DNA of 64,000 nucleotides from Stenotrophomonas sp. UBA2124. Lineage in GTDB: Bacteria; Pseudomonadota; Gammaproteobacteria; Xanthomonadales; Xanthomonadaceae. Below the pieces are notes generated by a model. The model did no database searches. It had not been told where the DNA came from and was given only the letters and a program-made list of their open reading frames with translations. The translations under genes were made by a program, and so were the position numbers. Numbering within the stretch: position 1 is the stretch's first letter; each line of letters opens with the position of its first letter. Shown here piece by piece: positions 8,361 to 17,258 of the stretch. The stretch spans positions 1 to 64,000 of the forward strand of contig DCXY01000022.1 of the NCBI GenBank assembly GCA_002329155.1, given 5' to 3'.

Positions 8361-9419
8361 TCAGCCGATGTGGACGCGCTCGCCGCCGGTTGCTGGTACC
8401 ACTTCGCCGATCTGCCAGTGCGCCAGCTCCAGCGCGTCCAGTGCGCTGTTGATCTCGCCCACCTGGTCGGCCGGCACCAGCAGCACGAAGCCGATGCCGC
8501 AGTTGAAGGTGCGCCACATCTCGCTGTCGGCCACATTGCCTTCGCGCTGCAGCCACTGGAACACCGGCGGCAGCGTCCAGCTGCTGGCGTCGATGGTCAG
8601 GCCCAGACCTTCAGGCACCACGCGGATGATGTTCTCGGTCAGGCCGCCACCGGTGATGTGAGCCATGCCGTGGATGGCCGCACCGTGGCTCTTGAGCAGC
8701 GACAGCAGCGGCTTGACGTACAGGCGGGTGGGGGCCATCAGCGCGTCCACCAGCTTCACGCCGTCCTCCAGCACCACGTCGGTGGGGCTGCCGGCGCGCT
8801 CGTAGATGCGGCGCACCAGCGAGTAGCCGTTGGAATGGGGGCCGGAGGAGGCGATGCCGATCAGCACGTCACCCTGCTGCACGGCCGAGCCGTCCTTCAG
8901 CTCGCTCTTTTCCACGGCGGCCACGGTGAAGCCGGCCAGGTCGTATTCGCCCGGGGCGTACATATCGGGCATTTCGGCGGTTTCGCCGCCGATCAGCGCG
9001 CAACCGGCCTCGGTGCAGCCATTGGCGATACCACCCACCACCGCGGCGGCGGTGTCGATATCGAGCTTGCCGGTGGCGAAGTAATCCAGGAAGAACAGCG
9101 GCTCGGCACCCTGTACCAGCACGTCGTTGACGCACATAGCGACCAGATCGATGCCGATGGTGTCATGGCGGCCCAGCTGCTGGGCCAGCTTCAGCTTGGT
9201 GCCCACGCCGTCCGTGCCGGACACCAGCACCGGCTCGCGGTACTTGTTGGACAGGTCGAACAGGGCGCCGAAGCCGCCCAGCCCACCCATCACCTCGGGG
9301 CGGAAGCTGCGCTTCACCAGCGGCTTGATGCGCTCCACCAGTTCATTGCCCGCGTCGATGTCGACGCCGGCGTCACGGTAGGTGAGGGGAGAGTTGGCGG
9401 AAGTCGGGGTGCTGGTCAC
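8361..9419 (-). CDS. purM: Phosphoribosylformylglycinamidine cyclo-ligase PurM (AIR synthetase)
   Basis: PurM closes the imidazole ring of AIR using ATP in the cytoplasm. At 352 residues it has the family length. Near the N-terminus are the YRDAGVDIDAGN motif and GGLGGFGALFDL. The GTDGVGTKLKLA and GGETAEMPDMY segments belong to the ATP and substrate site. It heads the purM-DUF2238-purN unit and is divergent from the DUF2066 gene, with a roughly 110-bp intergenic space for both promoters. Confidence 0.96.
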   Translation of the reverse strand: MTSTPTSANSPLTYRDAGVDIDAGNELVERIKPLVKRSFRPEVMGGLGGFGALFDLSNKYREPVLVSGTDGVGTKLKLAQQLGRHDTIGIDLVAMCVNDVLVQGAEPLFFLDYFATGKLDIDTAAAVVGGIANGCTEAGCALIGGETAEMPDMYAPGEYDLAGFTVAAVEKSELKDGSAVQQGDVLIGIASSGPHSNGYSLVRRIYERAGSPTDVVLEDGVKLVDALMAPTRLYVKPLLSLLKSHGAAIHGMAHITGGGLTENIIRVVPEGLGLTIDASSWTLPPVFQWLQREGNVADSEMWRTFNCGIGFVLLVPADQVGEINSALDALELAHWQIGEVVPATGGERVHIG

Positions 9420-9528
9420 GGTCGGCTGCGCTGGCGGGGTGAACGTGACATTTTAACAGGCCACGTTGGCGCCAAGGCCGCATTCGGGCAACAATTCCCT
9501 CTGGAACCGTCGAGCAATGGAATCTTCA

Positions 9529-10653
9529 ATGCGTCGCAGCCTGGTCACAATCCTGTTTCTGGCGTTTTTCCTGCCCATGGGCGGGGCGCTGGCCCAGTCC
9601 GGCATGCGCACCGAGGGCGATGTCGCCAACGCCAAGGGCACGTATGAGGCCGAGGTGCCGGTCAACAGCCAGAGTGACGCCGACCGTGGCGGGGCGCTGG
9701 CGCGCGCGCTGGGCGCGGTGCTGGGCAAGCTGTCCGGCGACCGCAGCGCGATGACCCGTCCGGGCGTGGCGCAGGCGCTGCGCGGGGCCAAGGACATGGT
9801 GGAGAGCTACGACTACCGCCAGGACCAGAGCGTGGCCGCCAGCGGCGCGCCAAGCTACCGCACCATGCTGGTGGCGCGTTTCCGCCAGGACGACGTGGAT
9901 GGGCTGGTGGCGGCGCTGGGCCTGCCGGTGTGGCCGCAGCCGCGCCCCAAGCCGGTGCTGTGGCTGGCCATTGACGACGGCAGCGGCCCGCGCCTGGTCG
10001 GTACCCAGCAGGCCAATGCCGCGCGCCCGGTGCTGGACCGTGCCGTTGACCGTGGCTACCGCCTGGGCCTGCCGGCCGGCGGTGCCGCCGAGCAGGCACT
10101 GGTGGGCGCCATCTGGCGCCAGGACACCGCCGCCGTGGCCCGCGCCTCCTCGCGCTATGCCCCGCCGATGCAGCTGGTGGGCAAGCTGTACCGCGCCAAG
10201 AGCGGCGGCTGGCAGGCCGACTGGGTGTTTGTGGACAACGGCCGCGAGCTTTCCAAGTGGACCACCCGCGAAGGCGACGCCCGCCACGCCATGTCCGGTG
10301 GTGCCGATGGTGCCGCCGACGCGCTGGTGCGCCGCTATGCCAAGGCGCCGGTTGCAGGCGCCGCCGGCGTCTACCGCATCGGGGTAAGTGGCATCCATGG
10401 TGCCGATGACTACCTGCGCCTGGCTGCCGCGCTGCAGGGTGTGCCGGTGGTCAAGTCGATCATCCCGGTGCGTGCCAGTGCCGACCGCCTGGAGCTGGAT
10501 GTGGAGCTGCTGACCGGCCTGCCCGGCCTGAACCGCATGCTGGGCCAGAATTCGGCGCTGCAGCCGGTGATGCCTGCCGACAATGAGGGCGATGCACCGG
10601 TGATCGGTGGGAATGTCGTGGGCAGTGGCACCGCCGAGTACAGGATCCGATGA
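9529..10653 (+). CDS. DUF2066 domain secreted protein
   Basis: A 374-residue protein with a signal peptide (MRRSLVTILFLAFFLPMGG, cleaved near ALAQS) and a DUF2066 domain over most of its length. DUF2066 proteins are predicted periplasmic or envelope proteins of unknown function, often next to perM and hda or purMN genes as here. Two starts are plausible: ATG at 9517 or ATG at 9529. I prefer 9529 because it begins the basic n-region of the signal peptide directly. Its stop overlaps the following permease gene. Confidence 0.82.
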   Translation: MRRSLVTILFLAFFLPMGGALAQSGMRTEGDVANAKGTYEAEVPVNSQSDADRGGALARALGAVLGKLSGDRSAMTRPGVAQALRGAKDMVESYDYRQDQSVAASGAPSYRTMLVARFRQDDVDGLVAALGLPVWPQPRPKPVLWLAIDDGSGPRLVGTQQANAARPVLDRAVDRGYRLGLPAGGAAEQALVGAIWRQDTAAVARASSRYAPPMQLVGKLYRAKSGGWQADWVFVDNGRELSKWTTREGDARHAMSGGADGAADALVRRYAKAPVAGAAGVYRIGVSGIHGADDYLRLAAALQGVPVVKSIIPVRASADRLELDVELLTGLPGLNRMLGQNSALQPVMPADNEGDAPVIGGNVVGSGTAEYRIR

Positions 10654-11822
10654 GCGCAGTCGCCCCTGAAGCGGAAATCGCGCTGTTCCTGCGCCGCCTG
10701 AAATGGGTGGTGCTGGGCGCGTTCGGCTTGTGGGTGGTGTGGCTGCTCGCCCCCATCCTCACCCCTTTCGTGATCGCGCTGATGCTGGCCTGGCTGGGCG
10801 ACCCGCTGGTGGACCGGCTGGAAGCCAGTGGCCGCTCGCGCAATACGGCGGTGATCCTGGTGTTCGTGCTGATGAGCCTGCTCATCGCGCTGGCGCTGCT
10901 GATCCTTGTGCCAATGATCCAGCGCCAGATCGCCACTTTGTTGGCCGCACTGCCGCAGGCCCAGCAGTGGGTGCTGGGCACCGCGCTGCCGTGGCTGGAA
11001 GCCAAGACCGGCGTGCAGATCATGGCGTGGCTGGAGCCGGATCGGCTGATCGAGTGGGTGCGCAGCCACTGGCAGCAGGCCGGCGGCGCGGCGACGACGC
11101 TGTTCGGTTACCTGTCGCGCTCGGGCTTCGCGATGGTGGCCTGGGTGGTCAACCTGGCGTTGATGCCGATCCTGACGTACTACTTTCTTCGCGACTGGGA
11201 CAAGCTGGTCGAGCGCGTGGCCGCCACCATTCCGCGCAATCACATCGAAGTGGTCTCGCGTCTGGCGCGAGAATCCAACGACGTGCTGGGTGCCTTCATC
11301 CGTGGCCAGATCGCGGTGATGATCGCGCTGGGCATCGTCTACGCCGCGGGCCTGAGTCTGGCCGGCCTCAACCTGGGCCTGTTGATCGGCCTGGTGGCAG
11401 GCCTGATCAGCTTCATTCCCTATCTGGGCGCGACCACCGGCGTGGTGCTGGCCGTGCTGGCGGCACTGGTGCAGTCGCAGGGTTTGGACCTGAAGCTGCT
11501 GGTGCTGGTGGGCGTGGTGTTCACCGTCGGCCAGCTGCTGGAAAGCTATGTGCTGACCCCGCGCATCGTTGGCGACAAGATCGGCCTGCATCCGGTGGCG
11601 GTGATCTTCGCGGTGATGGCCGGTGGCCAGCTGTTCGGCTTCCTCGGCATGCTGCTGGCGCTGCCGGCGGCGGCGGTGATCAACGTGCTGCTGCGCTACG
11701 CGCACGAGCGTTACCGCCAGAGTGAACTGTATGCCGGCCACGGGCCGACGATCGTGCTGGACCCGCGCGGTGAAGCTCCTACGGAGCTGGTCATCGTGCC
11801 GAAGGATGTTGAACCGAAGTGA
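10650..11822 (+). CDS. AI-2E family transporter (PerM-like permease)
   Basis: The 390-residue protein has paired N-terminal helices, a central soluble segment and a block of C-terminal helices. The family signature PYLGATTGVVLAVL and the later LTPRIVGDKIGLHP are present. Members have been reported as exporters of autoinducer-2 or as ion antiporters, so the substrate here is open. It overlaps the DUF2066 gene by 4 bp and hda by 4 bp. The perM-hda pairing is common in gammaproteobacteria. Confidence 0.9.
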   Translation: MSAVAPEAEIALFLRRLKWVVLGAFGLWVVWLLAPILTPFVIALMLAWLGDPLVDRLEASGRSRNTAVILVFVLMSLLIALALLILVPMIQRQIATLLAALPQAQQWVLGTALPWLEAKTGVQIMAWLEPDRLIEWVRSHWQQAGGAATTLFGYLSRSGFAMVAWVVNLALMPILTYYFLRDWDKLVERVAATIPRNHIEVVSRLARESNDVLGAFIRGQIAVMIALGIVYAAGLSLAGLNLGLLIGLVAGLISFIPYLGATTGVVLAVLAALVQSQGLDLKLLVLVGVVFTVGQLLESYVLTPRIVGDKIGLHPVAVIFAVMAGGQLFGFLGMLLALPAAAVINVLLRYAHERYRQSELYAGHGPTIVLDPRGEAPTELVIVPKDVEPK

Positions 11823-12538
11823 GTGTGCCGCAGTTGCCGCTGGCCTTGCGTTACCCGCCAGACCAGCGTTTTGAAACCTATATCGGTGCGCCCGAAGGCG
11901 CGCTGGCCCAACTGCGCGCGCTGGCCGTGGGCAGCAACCACGACTGGGTGTTTCTGGCCGGTGCCGGTGGTACGGGCAAGACCCATCTGTCGCTGGCGAC
12001 CTGCGCGGCGGCATTGGAAGCAGGGCGTCGCCCCGCCTACCTGCCATTACAGGCGGCAGGCGCCCGGTTGGGCGAGGCGCTGGAGGCGCTGGAAGGCCAT
12101 GACGTGGTGGCGCTGGACGGGCTGGAATACGTGGCCGGCCGCCGTGAGCAGGAAGTCACCCTGTTCGAGTTCCACAACCGCGCCCGCGCCGCCGATGTGA
12201 CCTTGCTCTATACCGCGCGCTGCACGCCGGATGCGCTGGGGCTGGTGCTGCCGGACCTGCGCTCGCGGCTGTCGCAGTGCGGGCGGATCATGCTCGACCC
12301 GCTGGATGACGAAGGCCGCGAAGCGGTGCTGCGCGAACGTGCGGTGCGGCGTGGCCTGGTGATGGACGAAGCGACGATGGCGTGGCTGCTGACCCGCAGC
12401 GGGCGTGACCTCAGTGGTCTGGTGGATCTGCTGGAACGGCTGGACCGCGAATCGCTGGCGGCCAAGCGCCGCATCACCGTGCCCTTCCTCAAGCGCGTGC
12501 TGGAAGCCGGCCCGGACGGCAAGCCGGCAGACCGCTGA
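11819..12538 (+). CDS. hda: DnaA regulatory inactivator Hda
   Basis: Hda, with the DNA-loaded sliding clamp, stimulates ATP hydrolysis by DnaA and so prevents re-initiation. The 239-residue protein is a DnaA-like AAA+ module. It has an N-terminal QLPLALRYPP, which fits the clamp-binding motif (QL[SP]LPL type), an intact P-loop GAGGTGKTH, and the Asp-containing VVALDGLEY as Walker B. No DNA-binding domain follows, which separates it from DnaA. It starts at GTG, overlapping the permease stop as GTGA. Confidence 0.93.
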   Translation: MSVPQLPLALRYPPDQRFETYIGAPEGALAQLRALAVGSNHDWVFLAGAGGTGKTHLSLATCAAALEAGRRPAYLPLQAAGARLGEALEALEGHDVVALDGLEYVAGRREQEVTLFEFHNRARAADVTLLYTARCTPDALGLVLPDLRSRLSQCGRIMLDPLDDEGREAVLRERAVRRGLVMDEATMAWLLTRSGRDLSGLVDLLERLDRESLAAKRRITVPFLKRVLEAGPDGKPADR

Positions 12539-12598
12539 GCGCACGGTCACACCCGGCAGGGCAGCACCGCCATTGGGGTGGTTTCAGTGTGCGGTGGC

Positions 12599-13312
12599 TC
12601 AGTGTGCGGCGCGTAGCTGCGCATCCAACTGCTGAAGGCGTTCGGGCGTGCCCACATCGGTCCAGCGGCCCTGGTGGTGCTGGCCACTGATGCCGCCGTG
12701 CTTCATCGCCGCGCGCAGCAGCGGCGCCAGCTTGAAGCGTGGCGGCTCCTGACGACTGCCTTCGGCATCGCCAATCACCGTGCGCCAGTCATGCAGCAGC
12801 GCCGGCGTGTACACACCGATACCGGCAAAGGTCAGGTGTGTACCGTCGGCATCGTCGTGCAGCAGGCCGTCATCGCCCAGTACGAAATCACCGCGCGGGT
12901 TGTGCGCGGGGTTGTCCACCATCACCAGATGCGCCAGCCCCTGCGGTTGTGCAGGCAACTGCGCGAAATCGAAATCACTCCAGATGTCGCCATTGACCGC
13001 GATGAAGGGCGCATCGCCCAGCAGCGGCAGCGCGTTGCTCATGCCGCCGCCGGTTTCCAGCGGCGTGGGGCCTTCGTAGCGGTAATGCAGTTGCAGGCCC
13101 CATCGGCTGCCGTCGCCCAGCTGCTGCGGGAACTGATCGGCCAGCCAGCTGGTGTTGATCACCACCTCGCCGATGCCCAGCGCAGCCAGGCGCTGCAGAT
13201 GCCATTCGATCAGCCGCGTGCCACCCACCTGCAACAGCGGCTTGGGCGTGTGGTCGGTGAGCGGACGCATGCGCTCGCCCAGCCCCGCCGCGAAGATCAG
13301 AGCCTTCATCAT
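12599..13312 (-). CDS. murU: N-acetylmuramate alpha-1-phosphate uridylyltransferase MurU
   Basis: MurU turns MurNAc-1-phosphate and UTP into UDP-MurNAc in peptidoglycan recycling. The 237-residue nucleotidyltransferase has the N-terminal FAAGLGERMRPLTDHTPKPL signature and an Asp-containing VNGDIWSDFD that binds metal. It overlaps amgK by four bases, and the pair is diagnostic. The last codons and the stop lie in a short direct repeat: CGCACACTGA occurs again 15 bp beyond. Confidence 0.93.
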   Translation of the reverse strand: MMKALIFAAGLGERMRPLTDHTPKPLLQVGGTRLIEWHLQRLAALGIGEVVINTSWLADQFPQQLGDGSRWGLQLHYRYEGPTPLETGGGMSNALPLLGDAPFIAVNGDIWSDFDFAQLPAQPQGLAHLVMVDNPAHNPRGDFVLGDDGLLHDDADGTHLTFAGIGVYTPALLHDWRTVIGDAEGSRQEPPRFKLAPLLRAAMKHGGISGQHHQGRWTDVGTPERLQQLDAQLRAAH

Positions 13313-14319
13313 GCGCCAGCCTTGGCAGCCAGCGCCGGTTTGATGCGCAGTTGGAGCAGCGCATGCAGCGGCGCCAGTTCGGCATGGCGGGGCAGCACTT
13401 CATCCAGATACTGGATGAAGCGCGGCGCATCGGCGAAATAGTGCGGCTTGTTGTCGCGGTCACGCAGGCGCACGAACAGGCCAAGAATCTTCAGGTGGCG
13501 CTGCACGCCCATCCAGTCGGCATCGCGCAGAAACTGCGGCCATGGACGCACCGGCAGGCCGGCTTCCAGCGCCCGCGCGTGATAACGCGCCAGCCAGCCG
13601 TCCACACGTTCCAGCGGCCAGCTGAGGAAGGCGTCCTTGAACAGGCTCACCGGGTCGTAGGCAATCGGCCCGCGCACCAGGTCCTGAAAATCCAGCACCG
13701 CCAGCGCATCGCCCACCGGCATCAGGTTGCGCGGCATGAAATCGCGGTGGGTCAGCACCTGCGGCTGGTTGAGCGCGTTGTCCATCAGCCGGCGCTGCAC
13801 CAGCTGCAGCTGCTCGATTTCAGCGCAATCCAGCGTGAGGCCAAGGTGGTGGCGCAGGAACCATTCGTCGAACAGGCCCGCGTCACGCTGCAGCAGCGCC
13901 TCGCCAAAACTGCCCAGGCCTTCCGGCACCGGAATGGCCTGCAGGCGGATCAGCTGGTCGAACGCCGCTTCAAACCACGCATCGGCATTGGCGTCATCGA
14001 TGCAGCGGGCCAGCGTCGGCACGCCCAGGTCTTCCAGCAACAGGAAACCATTGCCCAGATCACGCGCCAGCACCTGCGGCACGCGCACGCCGTTGGGGGC
14101 CAGCAGGTCGTGCATGCGCAACCACGGGCGCACGTCTTCCAGCCCCGGCGGTGAGTCCATCACGATGTGGCTGCCGCCCGCGCCGCTGCTGCGCCAGTAG
14201 CTGCGGAAACCCGCATCGACCGAGGCGCGCTCCAGCGTGGCGGCAGGGTCGTGCAGGGCACCGCGCGCCCACTGCAGGCGCTGTTCGGTACGGGAAGGGT
14301 CGGAAGCGGGATCGGTCAT
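13309..14319 (-). CDS. amgK: Anomeric MurNAc/GlcNAc kinase AmgK
   Basis: AmgK phosphorylates MurNAc at the anomeric carbon, feeding MurU. The 336-residue product has an aminoglycoside-phosphotransferase fold, with the catalytic loop LTHRDFMPRNLM and the metal site VLDFQDLVRGP. Together AmgK and MurU return cell-wall MurNAc to UDP-MurNAc without MurA. In pseudomonads this pathway gives intrinsic fosfomycin tolerance, and the same is likely here. Without the murU neighbour the fold alone would only support phosphotransferase family. Confidence 0.9.
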   Translation of the reverse strand: MTDPASDPSRTEQRLQWARGALHDPAATLERASVDAGFRSYWRSSGAGGSHIVMDSPPGLEDVRPWLRMHDLLAPNGVRVPQVLARDLGNGFLLLEDLGVPTLARCIDDANADAWFEAAFDQLIRLQAIPVPEGLGSFGEALLQRDAGLFDEWFLRHHLGLTLDCAEIEQLQLVQRRLMDNALNQPQVLTHRDFMPRNLMPVGDALAVLDFQDLVRGPIAYDPVSLFKDAFLSWPLERVDGWLARYHARALEAGLPVRPWPQFLRDADWMGVQRHLKILGLFVRLRDRDNKPHYFADAPRFIQYLDEVLPRHAELAPLHALLQLRIKPALAAKAGA

Positions 14320-14373
14320 GAACGGCTACGCCAATGCCGCGCCACAGGCGCGTGCAATCAAGGAAAGAAGGGT

Positions 14374-14643
14374 TCAGCGTTTGCCGCTGATCAGGCGCAG
14401 CACGGCGAGGATGGCGATGGCGCCCAGAATCGCGCCGACAAAACCTGCCGGCTCGCCTGCCGTATACCAGCCCATTTCGCGCCCGAACCAGCCGGCGAAC
14501 ACCGCGCCGCCAATGCCGAGCACGATGGTCAGCAGGCAGCCCATGCGGTTGTTGCCGGGCATGAAGAAGCGCCCCAGCAGGCCGACGAAGAAGCCGATCA
14601 GGATGATGTACAGCCAGCTGTCGCTGCCAAACAGTCCGCTCAT
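14374..14643 (-). CDS. GlsB/YeaQ/YmgE family small membrane protein
   Basis: An 89-residue protein with three membrane helices and Gly-rich packing (GFFVGLLGRFF, GIGGAVFAGWFG, FVGAILGAIAILAVL), typical of the transglycosylase-associated/GlsB family linked to general stress. I start it at MSGLFGSD (14643). The upstream in-frame ATG would place the start inside the terminator of the M20 gene. There is a 54-bp gap to amgK, which may be a separate unit. Confidence 0.87.
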   Translation of the reverse strand: MSGLFGSDSWLYIILIGFFVGLLGRFFMPGNNRMGCLLTIVLGIGGAVFAGWFGREMGWYTAGEPAGFVGAILGAIAILAVLRLISGKR

Positions 14644-14652
14644 GTGCCTGCC

Positions 14653-14693
14653 CGCCAAAAGAAAGACGCAGCCTAGCAAGGCCAGGCTGCGTC
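14653..14693 (-). terminator. Intrinsic terminator downstream of the M20 peptidase gene
   Basis: A 10-bp perfect stem (14665-14674 with 14684-14693) has a 9-base loop. On the minus strand it is followed by TTTCTTTT. It lies between the stop of the M20 gene and the start of the GlsB gene, so it ends the former. Confidence 0.85.
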
Positions 14694-14729
14694 CGTCATC
14701 AGGCGCTCAGCGCGCCGGTTGCCAGCGGC

Positions 14730-16223
14730 TCAGCAGCAGCCGTGGCCGCCGTGGCGGGTGCCGCTGTCGGCATGCACCTTCGAGCCGCTGGTTTCACCAC
14801 GCAGGCTGGCGGCGTGGTGGTCGAACAGCACCTTGGAAACGCAGGCGGTGACGCGCTTGCCCATCGGGATGTGCAGGAACTCGTTGGGGCCGTGTGCGTT
14901 GGAATGCGGGCCAAGCACGCCGGTGATCATGAACTGCGCGCCGGGGAACTTCTCGCCCAGCATGCCCATGAACGGGATCGAGCCGCCTTCACCCATGTAC
15001 ATGGCCGGCTTGCCGAAGAAGGCCTGGCTGGCGTCGTCGATGGACTTCTCCAGCCACGGCGCCATCGCCGGGGCGTTCCAGCCGGTGGAGGCCTTCTCCA
15101 GCTCCAGGGTAACGTGCGCGCCGTTCGGCGGATCACGCAGCAGCGCTTCCTTGAGCATCTCGCCGCAGGCCTTGCCATTGGCGGTCGGCGGCAGGCGCAG
15201 CGACAGCTTCACCGCCGTTTCCGGGCGCAGCACGTTGCCGGCCGATTCCAGCGGCGGCATGCCACCGATGCCGGTCACCGACAGGGCAGGGCGCCAGGTG
15301 CGGTTGAGCACCAGCTCGGTCAGGTCCTCGCTCATCGGCTTGAGGCCATCGACCAGCGGGAACTTGTCGAAGATGGCGGTATCGACCACCTCGGCGGCGC
15401 GCTTGGCCTGTTCCATGCGCTCGGCAGGAACCTCGGTGTGCAGGCCTTCAAGCAGGATGCGGCCGGTCTTCTCGTCCTCGATGCGCGACAGCAGCTGGCG
15501 CAGCAGGCGGAAGCTGGACGGCACCACGCCGGAGGCGTCGCCAGAGTGCACGCCCTCGTTGAGCACCTTCACGGTGAAGTTGCCGCCGGTGAGGCCACGC
15601 AGCGAGGTGGTGCACCACAGCTGGTCATAGTTGGCGCAGCCCGAGTCCAGGCACACCACCAACGACGGCTGGCCGATGCGGTCGGCCAGATGGTCCACGT
15701 AGGCCGGCAGGTCGTAGGAGCCGGATTCCTCGCAGGCTTCGATCAGGATCACGCAGCGGGCGTGCGGCAGGCCCTGTTCCTGCAGCGCCAGCACGGCGGC
15801 CAGCGAGCCGAAGATGGCATAGCCGTCATCGGCGCCACCGCGGCCGTACAGCTTGTCGCCACGCAGCACCGGCTTCCACGGGCCGAGGTCATCGTCCCAG
15901 CCGGTCATTTCCGGCTGCTTGTCCAGGTGGCCGTAGAGCAGCACGGTGTCGTCGCCGGTTTCTTCGCCAGTGGCCGGGATTTCCAGGAAAATCAGCGGGG
16001 TACGGCCTTCCAGACGAACCACCTCGACCTTCAGGCCGGGAATGGTCTGCGCCTTGGCCCAGCTTTCCATCAGGTCCACCGCCTGATCCATGTAGCCATT
16101 GGCGACCCAGTTGGCGTCGAACATCGGCGACTTGTTGGGAATGCGGATGTAATCGACCAGTTGCGGAACGATGTCCTTGTCCCACTTGTCGCTGAGGAAT
16201 TGGCCGATCTTGGCGCTGTCCAT
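14730..16223 (-). CDS. M20 family metallopeptidase (dipeptidase-like)
   Basis: The 497-residue protein resembles M20 CNDP-like dipeptidases. It has a first metal-binding segment LLYGHLDKQPE, a GRGGADDGYA metal/catalytic segment, EACEESGS with the catalytic Glu and a metal ligand, and the dimerisation domain in the middle. No signal peptide is seen, so it should be cytoplasmic. I chose MDSAKIG at 16223, which has GGAG about six bases upstream, over an ATG 17 codons earlier. The C-terminus ends in HGGHGCC, an unusual His/Cys tail outside the usual catalytic fold. The substrate is not predictable. Confidence 0.88.
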   Translation of the reverse strand: MDSAKIGQFLSDKWDKDIVPQLVDYIRIPNKSPMFDANWVANGYMDQAVDLMESWAKAQTIPGLKVEVVRLEGRTPLIFLEIPATGEETGDDTVLLYGHLDKQPEMTGWDDDLGPWKPVLRGDKLYGRGGADDGYAIFGSLAAVLALQEQGLPHARCVILIEACEESGSYDLPAYVDHLADRIGQPSLVVCLDSGCANYDQLWCTTSLRGLTGGNFTVKVLNEGVHSGDASGVVPSSFRLLRQLLSRIEDEKTGRILLEGLHTEVPAERMEQAKRAAEVVDTAIFDKFPLVDGLKPMSEDLTELVLNRTWRPALSVTGIGGMPPLESAGNVLRPETAVKLSLRLPPTANGKACGEMLKEALLRDPPNGAHVTLELEKASTGWNAPAMAPWLEKSIDDASQAFFGKPAMYMGEGGSIPFMGMLGEKFPGAQFMITGVLGPHSNAHGPNEFLHIPMGKRVTACVSKVLFDHHAASLRGETSGSKVHADSGTRHGGHGCC

Positions 16224-16321
16224 CTGGATCTCCAGTAGCAATGTCAGGTGCAACCATTCTACGCCCACTGGCACGGCGGCCCGGAAAACCGGTTCCCGGC
16301 CCGCCTGCCACCTGCTTAGTC

Positions 16322-16341
16322 GTGTAGGAATTTTCCTACAC
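16322..16341. promoter_or_regulatory. 20-bp palindrome upstream of the comEA-like gene
   Basis: GTGTAGGAATTTTCCTACAC reads the same on both strands apart from its two-base centre. It stands 128 bp before the comEA-like start and about 100 bp before the divergent M20 gene start. A partial copy, TGTAGGAA, occurs again right before the comEA-like ATG. With no T-run and a 2-base loop it looks like an operator for a dimeric regulator rather than a terminator. The protein is unknown. Confidence 0.5.
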
Positions 16342-16469
16342 GGCCTCGGGATATTCGCTGGCTGTGTTAGCTGGGCGTGACGGATAGGCTGTGTTCATGT
16401 GGCGCGGAACACTGGAACCACCGGCGGGATTGCCGGTAAGCCAGGTTCCAAGCCACAGGGAATGTAGGA

Positions 16470-16808
16470 ATGAAGTTTTCCACCGTTACGCTGAAGTCAT
16501 TGGTTCTGGCGTTGTTGTTGACCGTATCGGCGCAAGCCAGGGAAAAGGTCGACATCAACACCGCCTCCGCGGCGGAGCTGGACCAGGTGATGGTGAATGT
16601 CGGCCCCGCGAAGGCGCAGGCAATCATTGATCACAGACAGGCCAACGGACCTTTCCGGAGCGTCGAGGAGTTGGCGCTGGTAAGGGGAATCGGTTTGAAG
16701 ACGGTCGAAAGGAATCGTGACCTGATCGAGGTGAGGGCCGGAGCTGCCATCACCACGAACAGGGAGCCGGCAAGGAGCCCGGCCGCCAAACCAATCGGAA
16801 GACGCTGA
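16470..16808 (+). CDS. ComEA-like helix-hairpin-helix DNA-binding protein
   Basis: A 112-residue secreted protein with a signal peptide (about residues 1-23, ending SAQA). It then has a tandem HhH domain: VDINTASAAELDQV and NVGPAKAQAI, then RSVEELALVRGIGLKTVE. This is the ComEA arrangement, and ComEA binds and retracts incoming DNA in the periplasm during natural transformation. A basic Pro/Ala tail follows. Only the DNA-binding part is present, without the membrane anchor of Gram-positive ComEA, as usual in proteobacteria. No other competence gene is nearby. Confidence 0.87.
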   Translation: MKFSTVTLKSLVLALLLTVSAQAREKVDINTASAAELDQVMVNVGPAKAQAIIDHRQANGPFRSVEELALVRGIGLKTVERNRDLIEVRAGAAITTNREPARSPAAKPIGRR

Positions 16809-16914
16809 CAGGGACGTCCAAGGAATCTGTGTACCGCCCGGATGGCGGAACACGCGGAACCCACCAGGGCCAGGACGGCAGGGGGAAAGGCAGGACGCCA
16901 ACAGGGAAGTAAAT

Positions 16915-16957
16915 TCGCCCGGTGTTGCACAGTGACGTGCAGCCGGGCGATTCTTTT
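16915..16957 (+). terminator. Intrinsic terminator, likely of the comEA-like gene
   Basis: Nested stems TCGCCCGG (16915-16922) with CCGGGCGA (16943-16950), and inner TGCAC with GTGCA, are followed by TTCTTTTT. It lies about 107 bp after the comEA-like stop. Confidence 0.75.
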
Positions 16958-17103
16958 TGTGCGGTTGTAGGGCGTCGGATTTAGTGCCGCTGGCGATTGG
17001 GGCTTTACCGTTGTTGCCTGCCGCCTGCCGCCTGCCGCTCTGGATGTGGCCCCTTGATGGGCCCAGCGGCATCCGTGCGCGTAGGTGTCGCTGCACCGGC
17101 TTG

Positions 17104-17258
17104 CCCTCTCCCCAACCCCTCTCCCGAAATGGGAGAGGGGCTCGGTGTGCTGCCGGCGTTGGCGTTGGCCGCGAAAGCTGCCCTTAGGGAAACTGGCCTC
17201 CGCGCGATACGGCGCTTGAAGCCCCTCTCCCATTTCGGGAGAGGGGTTGGGGAGAGGG
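17104..17258. repeat. 38-bp perfect inverted repeat pair of CCCTCTCCCC type
   Basis: The arms at 17104-17141 and 17221-17258 are exact reverse complements, 79 bp apart. Each contains its own smaller hairpin around GAAATGG or its complement. Related CCCCTCTCCC elements occur at 21.3, 25.0 and 32.9 kb. They look like non-autonomous palindromic intergenic repeats. The rest of 16809-17381 shows no gene. Confidence 0.85.
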
